NCBI GenBank assembly: GCA_023105745.1 | Contig: JALGQZ010000007.1 | Coordinates: forward strand, 196,592 to 260,591 | Direction: 5' to 3' | DNA length: 64,000 nt | DNA from: Austropuccinia psidii | Taxonomy: Eukaryota > Basidiomycota > Pucciniomycetes > Pucciniales > Sphaerophragmiaceae | In this document: piece by piece, positions 7,998 to 19,087 of the stretch | Layout of the letters: each line of letters begins with the position of its first letter | How positions within the stretch are numbered: the stretch's first letter is position 1 | Program-made: the position numbers and the translations under genes | Notes under the pieces: generated by a model | What the model was told of the DNA's origin: nothing | The model's input: only the letters and a program-made list of their open reading frames with translations | The model's database searches: none

Positions 7998-10117
7998 AAG
8001 AGGCTCCCATACTCCATCCAATCAGATGGAGCTGGACTCAGAGGTAGAATTGATTCCTCAAAAGGGAAAAGGAAGGGCAATATCCCCAGTGGAACACAAT
8101 CCACACAAGAAAGTGCCTTATCCCAAAGGCAAGTCCCAGAAATGCCCATGATATCTGAGCCTGAATTGGAACTAAGTATTAGTGACTCAAACAGGTACAA
8201 ATCACATTCAGAGGGCTCAAATAGACATTTACATGAGCCAGTACAAACAGTACTACATGGTGTACAAGGACAAAGATTGGGAAATGTTGCCCCAAATATA
8301 GCAAGGAGTGATGAGCTCCTGGCACATCCTGAAAAAGGTCCTCAAAGAGGAGCAAATAGTGAGGTACTCAAATGGATGGAATCCACTATCATTCAAACCT
8401 CAAATAAAAAAGATCAACGGGTATCATGCCAAAAAGAAGGAGGCAACCAAGGAAGAATCCCCAGTAGCTTCTACCAGCAAGCCCCAAGCCAACCCACTTC
8501 CCTAAGAAGGGAAGACAAACAAGAAAAAGAATTGGAGAAAACCATATTCCCCAAGCTACAGGATCCCCAAAATCCAAAAAGATGCCATGGACAATGTCTT
8601 CAACATGGCCAGAACTTTGATGGAATTCAAAGACAAAGAGGAGCAAAGAATGAGACAAACCCATTTCCCAAAGAAATAACCTTGTCTCCTGATGTTTCAA
8701 ATACTTTAACAGAGCTTAAAAATAGTATTTTAACTCTTGAAGACATTAAAAATAGTTTATTATCTTTCCAAGAAATAAATAATAGCTTATCATCTTTAAC
8801 AAAACTTGTTGTACAAAATAAAAAAGAAATTGATAACATAAAATTTTTGATTGAAAATAATAAACCAAAAGTATTAATTGATAATACTCAGAAATTAATA
8901 CAAGGACAACAAGAGTTGTATAAATACGTAAGTGATATCAAAGAAAAAACTTTGACAATCAATTATGATGTGAGTATTGACAATCTTACAGAAAAATTAA
9001 ACAAATTAAGCATTTATGTAGAACAATTTGAAGAAAAACCTTCATCACACCAACAATTACTTTTGGACCATGTGGAAAAGAGTGATGAAGCAAGAATGAA
9101 TCTGAAAGATGACATTCAAAGTGAAATAAGGCTTATAACTGAAAAAATGGATGAAATTAATGAGGCTAACTCAAATATGCCAAAGTTATCAACACCATTT
9201 TCTCACATAATAAGCCCTGTTAAACCAAAAGAGGAATTTTAAGATCCATTCATAACAGACTTAAGTCACCAAGACAATAACCAAGTCTTAATGAAGGAAG
9301 CACCTCAATTAAAAGAATGGCCAACATTCACAGGCAAAGGTGAATATGACCACATGTCATTTATCAAAACAATTGACATGCTAAAAGAAGATTATGCCAT
9401 ACCAGATGAATTAATCACTGCAAGATTACATTCATTGTTTGAAAAATCTGCAAAAAGATGGTATTATTGCATAAGGCAAACAAATGGCAAAAATACCTGG
9501 TCTGGGTGGAAACACAAAATAATCACCAAGTGGGCTAATGATTCCTGGAGGCACAAAATAGAAAATGCATTTGAAAATTATTTCTTTGACCCAGAAAAAG
9601 ATAAACCTTCATTTTGGTTCTTAAAACAAGTTGAAAGACTCAATGCATTGTACCCAGAAATGTCCAAAAAAATGTTGCACATGAAAATACTTAAGAAATG
9701 TGGAGGAGAGCTAGAACATGCCCTAAGAAGCAGGTGTATAGAACCATGCTCCACAGAACAGTATATTAATCCACTAGAAGACATAGTGACAAGAACAAAA
9801 ATTGGAAGAAATTGGACATTAAAAGCCCAAATAAACCATTTATCAAAAAAGATAAATCAAAAGAAGCTTTCAAGCCCAATACATCCAACAATAATGAGCA
9901 AAGAAAATGCCATAAATGTGGAGGTATTGGACACTTAGCCAATAATTGCCTCAAAAAGGCAAAGATTAATGAAATTGTGGAAACAGAAAACCGCAATGAC
10001 AAAGAGGAGGAATCTGACTCTGAAAAAGAAACAGAAGAGTCAGAAAGTTCTGAAAGTGATGAAATTAATATAGTTAATGCACAAATTAATAATATTGATA
10101 TAATTTATGAATACTAG
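7987..10117 (+). pseudogene. gag of element A
   Basis: Gag forms the particle and packages element RNA. From ATG 7987 the frame shifts after MTTRRGS (1-nt deletion near 8009) and then stays open to 9240. It has a long Q/S-rich N-terminal region, then a helical coiled-coil-like stretch (EIDNIKFLIENNKPKVLIDN), a stop at 9240-9242, and the capsid-like domain (KEWPTFTGKGEYDHMSFIK to about 9810). A frameshift near 9810 leads into the nucleocapsid zinc knuckle CHKCGGIGHLANNC (CX2CX4HX4C, intact) and an acidic Ser-rich tail to 10117. Compared with B, the middle is better preserved. Confidence 0.85.
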
Positions 10118-10620
10118 ATGTTAACCAAACCTTACCACAAGCTGGAACATCTGACACAAACCTGACAAATATACAAGATGCCAAAATGTACAGAACCAAA
10201 CCTGCAAAAGGAATGGGATATACAGCTGGAAAATCAAGTATAATTATTGTTATGGTTCATAACCAAGAAGGAAAAGTGAACTTGGATACAGGAGCAGATT
10301 GCACCTGTGTTGGTAAAAGTTATTGAAAAACCATTGTCCCAGACTGGCAAGAAAAACTTATGCCAATACAAGGTGTCAAATTTAGTAGTGCAAGTGAGAG
10401 CATGAAGCCCCTTGGAATAATTTATTTAACACTAATTTTTCCTCACCGCTCACAATGTGTCAGAATTAAAGTAGAGTTTGTAGTAATGGACAACTGTACT
10501 AGTAATCACTTCATACTTTGAAATGACTACTTATCAATTTATGGTATAGATATCTCTAACCAAAACGATAGATATTTTACCATAGGAGACAACAAAAGAC
10601 AAAGTTTGGCTTCTTAAATA
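10118..10620 (+). pseudogene. Aspartic protease region of element A
   Basis: The retropepsin active-site motif reads LDTGADCTCVGKSY near 10283-10330, followed by a stop (TGA at about 10324) where B has Leu, and by the conserved SSASESMKPLGII block. Another TGA falls where B reads ILGND. The protease would cleave Gag-Pol. Here it is closed by several stops. Confidence 0.8.
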
Positions 10621-10730
10621 ACAAAAAACAAATTACAGTTATTAAGAATGAAGAAAAGATTCCAGAGAAGTAACTGTTTATATCTGAACAACTCAAAGAG
10701 GCTGAATTCAATCAAGAATTAATAGATAAA

Positions 10731-12299
10731 ATGGAAGAAAAATTGATTGACCTCTTATTTAAGTACAAAAATGCCTTTGAAACTGACAAGGAGCCACTAG
10801 GTGCCATAATTGGGCATGAAGTGGATATAATTCTTAATGTGGAAAAGCCTTACCCACCTTTACTAAGGAGACCTGCTTACCCAGCTAGTCCAAGGGCTAG
10901 AGAAGCCTTGGAGGTACACATTAAAGAATTAATGGACCTTGGAGTATTAAGAAAGGTAGGACATAATGAACAGGTGGAGGTCACTATACCTGTCATTATA
11001 GCTTGGAATAATGGAAAATCAAGAATGGTAGGAGACTTCAGAGCCCTGAACACCTATACCATTCCAGACAGATATCTAATACCCAGAATCCATGAGACAT
11101 TGACACAATTTTCACAATCTAAGTTCATTACAGCCATGGCTGCCTTAAAGGGTTTTCATCAAAATGTCTTAACAGACAATGCCAAGAAACTACTGAGGAT
11201 AATAGTCCACTGTGGTATTTTTGAATACTTAAGAATGCCATTTGGCATAAAAAATGCACCTTCCCATTATCAAAGGATGATGAACACCATATTTCCTGAA
11301 GAATTATCAGAAGGATGGTTAATTATCTATATTGATGATATCATACTTTGCTCAGAAACTTGGGAAAATCACCTTCCAAGACTAGAAAGGGTACTACAAA
11401 AAATAGTCCAAGTGAATATGAAAATTCCCTTGAAAAAGTTTCATTTTGCATGTAGTGAACTAAAAGCACTAGGACATGTTGTATCTGGACTTAGTCTAGG
11501 CATAGACAACAACAAAGTAGCAGCAGTACTACTTCAACCAATGCCTCAAACCAAAAAAGAAATGCAATCATTTCTAGGATTTGCTGGTTAAAATAGACAG
11601 CATATAAAGGACTTTGCAAAAATTGCTAAATCCTTGTATAAGCTATGTGACAAACAAACAGTCTATGAAATGACAGAAGAAAGAGTCAAGGCATATGAAG
11701 AATTGAAAAATTCCTTAAAAAATGCCCCATTTCTTCTAATGCCAGATTGGAAACTACCCTTCAAACTTTACATTGATGCTTGTGGAGAAGGACTAGGTGC
11801 TGCACTACACCAGACACAAATTATCAAGGATAAACCAGTGGAAGAACCAATTTGTTTTATTTAAAGAAAAATAAAGCCAACAGAAGCAAGATATGGAGCA
11901 AGCCAAATGTAATGCCTCTTCTTAGTTTGGGCTTTAGAAAAATTACATTATTACTTGGATGGAACAGTATTTGATGTGATTACAGACTGTGATGCTGTAA
12001 AATCTCTATTAAATATGAAAACTCCAAATAGACATATGCTGAGATGGCAAATTGCTATCCAAGAAGATAGAGGAAATATGACTATTGTTCATAAATCTGG
12101 CAATATTCATAAAAATGCAGATGGTCTTAGCAGATGGGCTCTAGCAAACACTCCTGACAACCCAGCATGGGTACCACAGGAAGAGCACCACATAGAAGGA
12201 ATATGTGTTACAGACATTGGCACAGAATTCTTTAACCAAGTTAAAAAAAGGTATAAGATAGACAAGAGTTGCCATATCTTACGCCATCTTCTAATGTAA
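10731..12299 (+). pseudogene. Reverse transcriptase and RNase H of element A
   Basis: RT fingers and palm run from 10731 ([20 protein letters not shown]) through [20 protein letters not shown] to YIDD ([14 protein letters not shown]). The first palm Asp is lost: the motif reads FITAMAALKGFHQN where B has [13 protein letters not shown] at about 11589 interrupts [10 protein letters not shown]. RNase H follows in two pieces, 11634-11864 ([16 protein letters not shown]) and 11955-12299 ([27 protein letters not shown]). So this RT could not be catalytic even without the stops. Confidence 0.9.
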
Positions 12300-12300
12300 G

Positions 12301-13785
12301 ACTGCAAAGACCCATCACTTTCATCAAAATTAGATGAAACATGGAAAAAGGCATATGATGAAGGAAGATTCCACCTCCTTGATGGAATCCTTTACCATAG
12401 AACAGAACAAAACACACATGTGTTATGGCCTTAACAGATAGAACCCTGATAAACACTATTTTACATGAGTTTCATGATAGTGTTGCAGCTGGACACCTTT
12501 CAGAAGACAGAACACTAGAGAGGGTGGAAACCTGCTCTTGGTGGCCAAATTGGAAGAAATATGTTGCAGAATACTGCCAAACCTGTGACAGATGTCAAAA
12601 AGCCAACAGAGCCACAGGAAAGAAATTTGGAATGATAATCCAAATCCAAGAACCAAAATCCCCTTGGGAAATAGTTCATATGGATTGGGTTACAGCATTA
12701 CCTCCAGGAGGAGACAGAAGCTATAATGCATGCCTAGTATTAGTTGACAGGTATAGCAAAACTCCCATTTTCCTACCATGTCACAAAGATGACACAGCTA
12801 TTGACACAGCCATAATGATATGGAATAAAGTCATTAGCCATACAGGCTTATTCCAGAATATTATAAGTGACAGAGACCAAAGTTCACTTCAGCATTATGG
12901 ACAAATCTCCATAACTTGTTTGGGACAAAATTATCATTCTCAACAGCTTACCATCCTCAAAATGATGGTTTAGCAGAAAGAATGATACAGAACTTGCAGG
13001 ACATGATCAGAAGATTCTGTGCTTATGGACTAGAATTCAAAGATTCTGATGGCTTTACCCATGATTGGTGTACACTAATACCAGCTCTTGAACTGGCATA
13101 TAGAACTTCGATCCATTCTTCTACTGGAAAAACACCAGCAATGCTAGAAAAAGGTTGGAATCCAAGACTTCCTTATGATACCCTCAAAAAGGACTTTAGT
13201 GGATATAAATCCAACAGCAAGCAGCTTTAAGATAATGCTTGACAAAGCAAGACACCATGAAAACAGATGTATGCAAGATTCTTTCAAATATGCAAAAGAA
13301 AGATGGGATAAAAGTAATAAAGCACCTGAATTCAAAATAGGAGACTTGGTCCTAGTATCAACCCTTAATTTTAATAAAATAAAAGGTCCAAAGAAATTGA
13401 AATATCCCTTTGCAGGACCATTTATGAGAAAAGCACTTCATGGACCCAATGCTGTGCAATTGGAACTCATAGGTGAATTAATGAACAAACACCCAGCTTT
13501 CCCTGTAAGTCTGATGAAACCTTACAGCTCAAGTGACAAGGAGTTATTTCCACTAAAGAATAAACTGGCACTTGAAATTCCCCCCTTGGAAGAAGGAGAA
13601 GAAAAGAAAATTGTAAAAGTCCTTAAAGAAAGAAGGACAAGGAACAAAAAAGAAAGAGAATACCTTGTAAGGTATAGAAATTCAACTCAAGAAGATTAAT
13701 GGCTACTTGAGAAAGATATAACAAATGCTGATAAACTACTAAGAAAGTTCAGACATGAAAGAAAACCTGAAAAAAACAGTTAAGC
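12301..13785 (+). pseudogene. Integrase and chromodomain of element A
   Basis: The zinc finger (TCDRCQKANRATG) and core follow from about 12425. Catalytic Asp 1 is in VHMDWVTALPPGGD, Asp 2 in IISDRD near 12875, and Glu in [10 protein letters not shown] near 12972. A 1-nt loss in a C run near 12877 (GAGACCAAAG, against GAGACCCAAAG in B) and a 1-nt gain near 13195 break the frame. The C-terminus, KVLKERRTRNKKEREYLVRY then WLLEKDI, resembles a chromodomain, which in chromoviruses steers integration to methylated-histone chromatin. A stop (TAA at about 13697) cuts it. Confidence 0.87.
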
Positions 13786-13873
13786 ATTATTGAGCTTCAA
13801 GACTAACAAAGTCTATTGAAGAGGTAGGACAGTGGATGATACCCTAATTACACATATCAGATTGTGGTAAAAT

Positions 13874-13892
13874 CTTTTTTGGTGGTAGGGAA
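13874..13892 (+). other. Polypurine tract of element A
   Basis: The sequence TTTTTTGGTGGTAGGGAA immediately precedes the 3' LTR start TGTAAACC at 13893. This is the expected plus-strand primer site. B has the same tract at 35717-35734, and C has it inverted after 40938. Confidence 0.75.
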
Positions 13893-15822
13893 TGTAAACC
13901 TTTGAGATATGATCACATACCCAAAAAGGTCACAAGAAATATTTAAAATAATTATACATTAAAAATAATTACCTTAAAACTACAAAAATGCCATAAATTG
14001 GCATAAACCTTGATTTAACTTTAAAACCAATGAGCAAAAATGTGAAATAAATTATACCATTGGATTCCCCATGGTAAAATACACATATACCATTTTTGTG
14101 GCATATCTTTAAAGTCAATATTTAATGAGTTATAAGTAATAATACCTTATAAAAAACACAAATCCTTATTTATTTCAAAGACCAAGACGCAACATGTGAA
14201 ATAAATTTTACCATTGGATTCTCCCTAAAATGCCACATATAAAAAAATTAAGAAGCTAAGCTCCAAAGTCAATATATAAGAAATTAAGCTGAATATATGC
14301 ACTTTTTTGGTCAACGCATATATTCAAGGATTTTAGCTAATATCTTTTGAAATATGCATGATAGAGCAATGAACCAAAAATAAAGTCATCACGTAATTAC
14401 TGGAGGAATACAGAAATTAAGTTTATTTTACAAGCTATAAAAAAGGTTAAAACCTGTAAGCGATTATTGATTAAAATCAACAGAGCTGTTGACCACTTTG
14501 TTGTGAAAGTGGTCCAAACTTAAAAAAAATATACAGTTGAATTCTACTAGTTCATTAGTGAAGAATGATGTATTTTTTATTATAATATTTAAGGTATAAC
14601 CCCTTGAAATCATGGTTTGAAGTTTAAAATATTAAATTTCGACAGAAAAGATGAGTTACAAGAAAAATCATCAAAAATAGAGTTTTGATGATGTAATGAA
14701 ATTCTCTTGGCAGCATGATGAAATTATTCCAAGTTATTAGAACTCAGTCTCTGAATTGCTTTAGTGTGTAAATCTTGAAAGTTATTAAGGATCAAAGTTT
14801 GAGCTTAATTTGATCATTTATGATCACTCACTGTAACTTTAAAGTAAGTTTAACAGTCATATGAGTGATACAATTGGTGAATAATGTTAGTTTATGATTA
14901 AAAATAATAAAATACACAAAATTTGGGGTTCTTCCAAGCCTTGACGTCATCAAAACTTAGAGTTATAGTGATAACTCTAAATAATGGCGTAATAATGAGA
15001 TGAGATGGTTTGATCATGATGTAATCATCACCAAACCTTAAAATATTGATCAATTCCAGTGGATATAATTAGTGAACGTCTACTAAAAGCCTTTTGGACT
15101 CTAGGAGGAAGGAATTTAATATAAATAGAGATTTTTTTACTCTATTTCCTCCTCAGATGCTTACAAAACATTAAATCATTAAATAAAAAGGTAATTTCTC
15201 TATTCTTTATATATAAAACTTTTATATTATTAAAGACCAAAGGCAATCTTATAATAATCTTCATCTTTTATGTGATTATTAAAATTATTTAATTGTTTTG
15301 TTTAAATTTCTCTTAAAAACCTCAATTCCACGTAAAATCAAGAAAATTTGTAATTTATCTTAAATTTCATTGTAACTACAATTTAAATAAGTTGTATTTA
15401 CATTTCTAAGTGTAAATTTATTCAAAATTATTATATTAAGCATTAAAAGTAGGTTATTTCTCTCATTATAATAATTTTACTCTATTATTACTTTTAATAA
15501 TTTCATAATTAATATAAATAGTATTTATATTAATTTATAACTTTAATATTAGTAATATTATTGTTATTAATTGTTTTTCATTAATAAAAAACAATTTTTC
15601 ACGCCTTTATTATTTGTTGGTAACAATAATAAAGTGCTTTCAAATATATAAATTATTTTATATATATTATTTTTTATAATATAAATTATATTATTTGATT
15701 TTTTTAATAATATAATTATAATAATTATTTTTATCTTATTTATTTCATTTATAAGGACATTCATAGTAAAATAAGTAAAATATTAGTAATCTTTACTTAT
15801 TGTTTCATAGTCAAACCTTACA
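13893..15822 (+). repeat. 3' LTR of element A (1,930 bp)
   Basis: It starts TGTAAACCTTTGAGATATGA and ends CATAGTCAAACCTTACA, with short inverted TG...CA ends. It is homologous throughout to the B LTRs. It contains the family hairpin GACCACTTT...AAAGTGGTC at 14491-14514, a second small stem AGAGTTAT...ATAACTCT near 14957, and a TATAAATAGA box near 15121, a plausible promoter. No matching 5-bp target duplication can be tested, because the 5' end is missing. Confidence 0.92.
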
Positions 15823-16712
15823 TACGCCAACAAGCCACCGTACCTTATGGATCTAATACCTGAGCATAAGGATGGTAACTGGTGGAGAGAGGATTAGGCA
15901 TAAGGGGGGTTGAGTGTGGTGTTGGAGGTATGTTGGGAGGGCACTACGCAAGTGTAAGCATGGTAAGCAGCAGATGGGAGGAGGCCTAAGGAGGGTTGAG
16001 GGCACTGCGGGAGCATAAGGATTGTAAGCGGCAGGGGTGTGGAAGCATAAGGAGTGATGAGGGCGGAGATGGGGGGGCAGTGTGGGCATGTAAGCATGCT
16101 AAGGGTCGGAGAGGATTAGGCGGTGATGAGGAAGCAAATTCATGCATGAGAGTAGGAATGGTAAAGAAGTGAGATGGCAGAAGTCTTCCCATGCCAAACT
16201 GCTGCCTTGCACCATGAGGTGTAATTGCCTGAACCTTGCAAATAGTGTTGGATGGGTTTGCGATTTGAGTGACATTCTCATGTGACACATTTGACAATTG
16301 ACATTGTCTTGACACAGACATGATGTGACTCACTAAATCCAGTGACTATAATGTGAGACTAACGCGACTGAAGCAAGATTTTATACTGACTGTGGTGCAA
16401 TGTGAAGTCAATTGCCAGCAATTGAGGCGACATTGGCCCCGGTGAGGGTTGGCTGTTTACTTTGCCCATAGGGCTCCTGGGATGCCACCGGATTCTGCCC
16501 AGGATTAAGGAGGAAGTCTCGTGAAAATTTGAATTAGGGATTAGCCTTTGATGAGATTTCTGGTATGCTTCCTGGCCCCTCAGACACATGCATTTATGTA
16601 TTAGTGGGATTTGGGGGAATTGGAGTGACGGAAATATTAGGAATGGATCAAGTGCTTGAAGTTTGAGAAGTAATATTTTCCACATCAATGTTGAGACCTG
16701 ATACATTCATTG
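15823..16712 (-). pseudogene. Downstream part of a Ser/Pro-rich gene, split by solo LTR S1
   Basis: Reading leftwards from 16712, the frame gives NVSGLNIDVENITSQTSST, then SIPNISVTPIPPNPTNT and a Ser/Pro-rich stretch, with stops at several CAG- or TGG-like positions. It continues into the Pro/Tyr-rich repeat block and ends at the LTR of element A at 15822. It is in register with the piece at 18152-18510. I do not know its function. It resembles low-complexity proteins repeated in rust genomes, perhaps a gag-like or regulatory protein of another element. Confidence 0.5.
15853..16120 (-). repeat. Degenerate tandem repeat encoding a Pro/Tyr/Leu-rich segment
   Basis: About four imperfect units of roughly 60-70 bp repeat the pattern ATAAGG...GTAAGC(A/G)...GGAGGG (plus strand). 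On the minus strand this reads as Pro-rich peptide in more than one frame (for example NPYAPAVPSTLLRPP). It is markedly more GC-rich than its surroundings. It forms the end of the broken Ser/Pro-rich gene. Confidence 0.55.
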
Positions 16713-18151
16713 TGTCAGCCTGTGACTCAAAACCAGAGCACAAGCATGACAGCCAAAATACCATAAACCAATGGTATAGCCAAAATACCACCAAAACATG
16801 GAGCTGAGCCAAATTAGCTCAAAAGGTATCAAAAGAAAGAGGAAACTCACCTCTTCCTGAAAATATAAGTCCCATCACCATAGGACAAGAAATAACAAAG
16901 TTATTCCTGCTCAAAGTTATTGCTGAGCATAAACCTTAATTTTCACCTCTCATCTAAAATCTAGAAGGAGAGGCTTAACCCCATCAAATGGGTATTCAAA
17001 ATGAAGCTCTAAGCCAGGGCTATCCAATGGCACCAGCCAAACTGAGCCAGCACCAGTATTACTTGAGTTATGGTCAAATTCAGACCAAATAAGGGTGAAC
17101 AAAACATTCACCTCTCATCTAACTTTTACAGTTTTAGTGTGAGATACCTAAAGTGGGGTCTTTTTGGAAAGAGCACAATCAGGGCTATCTGATGGTGCCA
17201 CCCATTTCCTCATAACTCAACTACAACAGAAGTTATTGGCCAAACAAGCTTAATACAGCTTTTGACCAGACCACGCCAATGTACAAAAATACTTGTACAT
17301 GGGATAACTTTGTCATATTTAATGATAACCATGTCAAGTTGGGTACCATTGTGTAGAGCTCATACAGGGCTATTCAATGAACCAACTTTGAGCTTGATAT
17401 CTCAAAAACTGACAGAGTTATGACCATTTTAAGGTCAAAATCCCACCTGCTGTCAGATACAGCCTTACCATGGGATAATATCCCATAACCATGAATATGA
17501 GGTGTCAAATAGACAAAGAAGCATGTTTTTACTTCAATACCTCATATGTCAGTCAATACTGGGGTCCCATACAGCTTCTGTACAGCATTCTACGCGTCAT
17601 ACACGTCAGAATCAGGCTGTGAGGTCCCCAGATGAAAATTTTCACCCTGTATTGGTGAAAACTGCCCAGATGTGGTTTCAAAACCACATCTGAGCCCAAT
17701 ACAGGGTATACAGGCTGTTTGCAAACTACAAGCCTGTCCTGGAGAGTGAAAAATCTTCACTTCCTCTACGTGGAAAGGTCTAGCAGCCTTTCCACCTCAA
17801 TTTCAGGATAAAAGGAGGGCTTTTCACAGCCAAAAACCTTTCCTCATCCTGCTCTTGAATAACCTACGTAGTAAACTGTCAAAAACAGCTTTACTCTTGG
17901 TTAAATAATCAGGTATACTCTTAATTTAAAGTATTGTAGTCTTTATTATTGTAATCCAACAGGTAAAGCTGCACCCAGGGCTTTCAACAGCGCTCACCAC
18001 CACTATATCTTTATAGTAAAGCCCTTTAAATCTTAAATTATATCATTTATTATCAATCTTATCATCTTTTAAAACCATTTTTACCGTGTCACAGTCATAG
18101 TTAAAGCTTGTAAATACTCATATACACCTTTATAATAGACTCAGCCTGACA
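16713..18151 (+). repeat. Solo LTR S1 (1,439 bp, family TGTCAGCC), TSD CATTG
   Basis: It starts TGTCAGCCTGTGACTCAAAA and ends GACTCAGCCTGACA. Identical 5-bp flanks CATTG lie at 16708-16712 and 18152-18156, so this is a clean LTR insertion with no internal element, consistent with LTR-LTR recombination. Copies of the same LTR are S3 (24704-26122, inverted) and S5 (45066-46465). It splits a minus-strand Ser/Pro-rich gene. Small open frames inside are not supported as genes. Confidence 0.93.
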
Positions 18152-18510
18152 CATTGAGGATGAAATAGGGGTTGTGAGTGGAATGTTGGGACTCATTGGT
18201 GACTGTGTTGTTTGAACATATTCTATGCTAGATTCACTATCTGAGTCACAAATAGAACCTGAATAGAATTTATGTGGGTTGGAAGATGACATGAGGGCTA
18301 AAAAACTACATTGATGTTTTCAACTTGATAAAACAGCTCAGCATTATGATAAAATAGAGTGATTTCAAACTTATAATAGAGGAATTGTATGAATAGTGGG
18401 AACAAAGTCTCTTGTGGAAGTTTAATAACACAATCTTTGGGAGAATTTTCCTGGCCTATTTTTGATCTCCTCCGCTTTTGTCGGAAACCACACTGCACGA
18501 GCTACAAGCA
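18152..18510 (-). pseudogene. Upstream part of the Ser/Pro-rich gene
   Basis: The frame reads, from about 18510 leftwards, a basic segment (WFPTKAEEIKNRPGKFSQRL), then after several stops FLALMSSSNPHKFYSGS, an acidic Ser-rich stretch (DSDSESSIEYVQ) and SPMSPNIPLTTPISSS. There the solo LTR interrupts it. The continuation lies at 16712. At least five in-frame stops occur. Function is unknown. Confidence 0.5.
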
Positions 18511-19087
18511 TATAAGGTGATATTTCCTTGATCTCAAAGGGGACACATCATCCATAAGTAATAAGATTCAATAAGCATTTCCCCCTCCCCATTGTTTTAT
18601 TGTGTCAATAATCCAAACTGCCAATATATGCATCAAAATTCCCCAGCATTCTATATCTTCATAAGGGTATATTCATGAAGGATTTACCCCAAAAAAAGAC
18701 ATCACCTTTTCAAGAAAGGCAAGAAAGTCCAAATCACCTTCTAACCCATTATAATCCCACTACACTCAAGCCAAATACCAATACTTTAGCTCCACTCCAA
18801 ACCATTATGTAATAGAGTTCTATTGTTATGTCTGTAAGAAGGTTTAAGCCATGTACAATGGCGTGCCAGCATACATGGATTAAATGTTAATACCCTCAAT
18901 TCAATTGTGACACCTCACTAATGGAACCACTTAAATGGTCAAACCGGCTGTATCACAATGTGTAAATAAACTAGAATATGTATGAGCATTGAACAGCATG
19001 GAATTTTACCCAAGTCAAATCGTAACCAATTACCCAATCAAGATGTGACATGTTACACTTGATCCCCTGTAGCTCAGCCACCATTAT
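18511..19087. other. Intergenic sequence with no recognised feature
   Basis: I see no coding potential, repeat or element end here. It lies between the Ser/Pro-rich pseudogene and solo LTR S2 and could be the 5' flank of either neighbour. Confidence 0.6.

Larger units (their letters stand above)
6933..15822 (+). mobile_element. Ty3/gypsy chromovirus A (LTR retrotransposon, 5' end truncated)
   Basis: The order is partial 5' LTR (6933-7262), primer site, leader exon, gag, protease, RT, RNase H, integrase, chromodomain, polypurine tract and full 3' LTR (13893-15822). This is the Ty3/gypsy order with a C-terminal chromodomain. The 5' LTR lacks its first roughly 1.6 kb because the Harbinger end lies within it. 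Every coding part has stops or 1-nt indels, so the copy is inactive. Its closest relative in the window is B. Confidence 0.92.

Noticed and set aside
8389..8839. Minus-strand frames opposite the gag of A (also 30284-30731 opposite B)
   Set aside because: Shadows of the plus-strand gag; hydrophobic composition with no start context or conservation beyond the gag copy.
15853..16120. Possible CRISPR-like or satellite array from regular GTAAGC/ATAAGG words
   Set aside because: Units are imperfect, have no distinct spacers, and lie in a eukaryotic low-complexity coding remnant.
17502..17693. 63-codon frame in S1 with a similar frame at 45840-46031 in S5
   Set aside because: Similarity follows from the two being copies of one LTR. 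The S3 copy has a stop, the peptide has no known motif, and LTRs rarely code.
18840..19080. Possible terminal inverted repeat of the Plavaka-like element, compared with 24240-24420
   Set aside because: I could not find a convincing inverted match or CACTA-type ends; similarity was limited to short AT-rich words.
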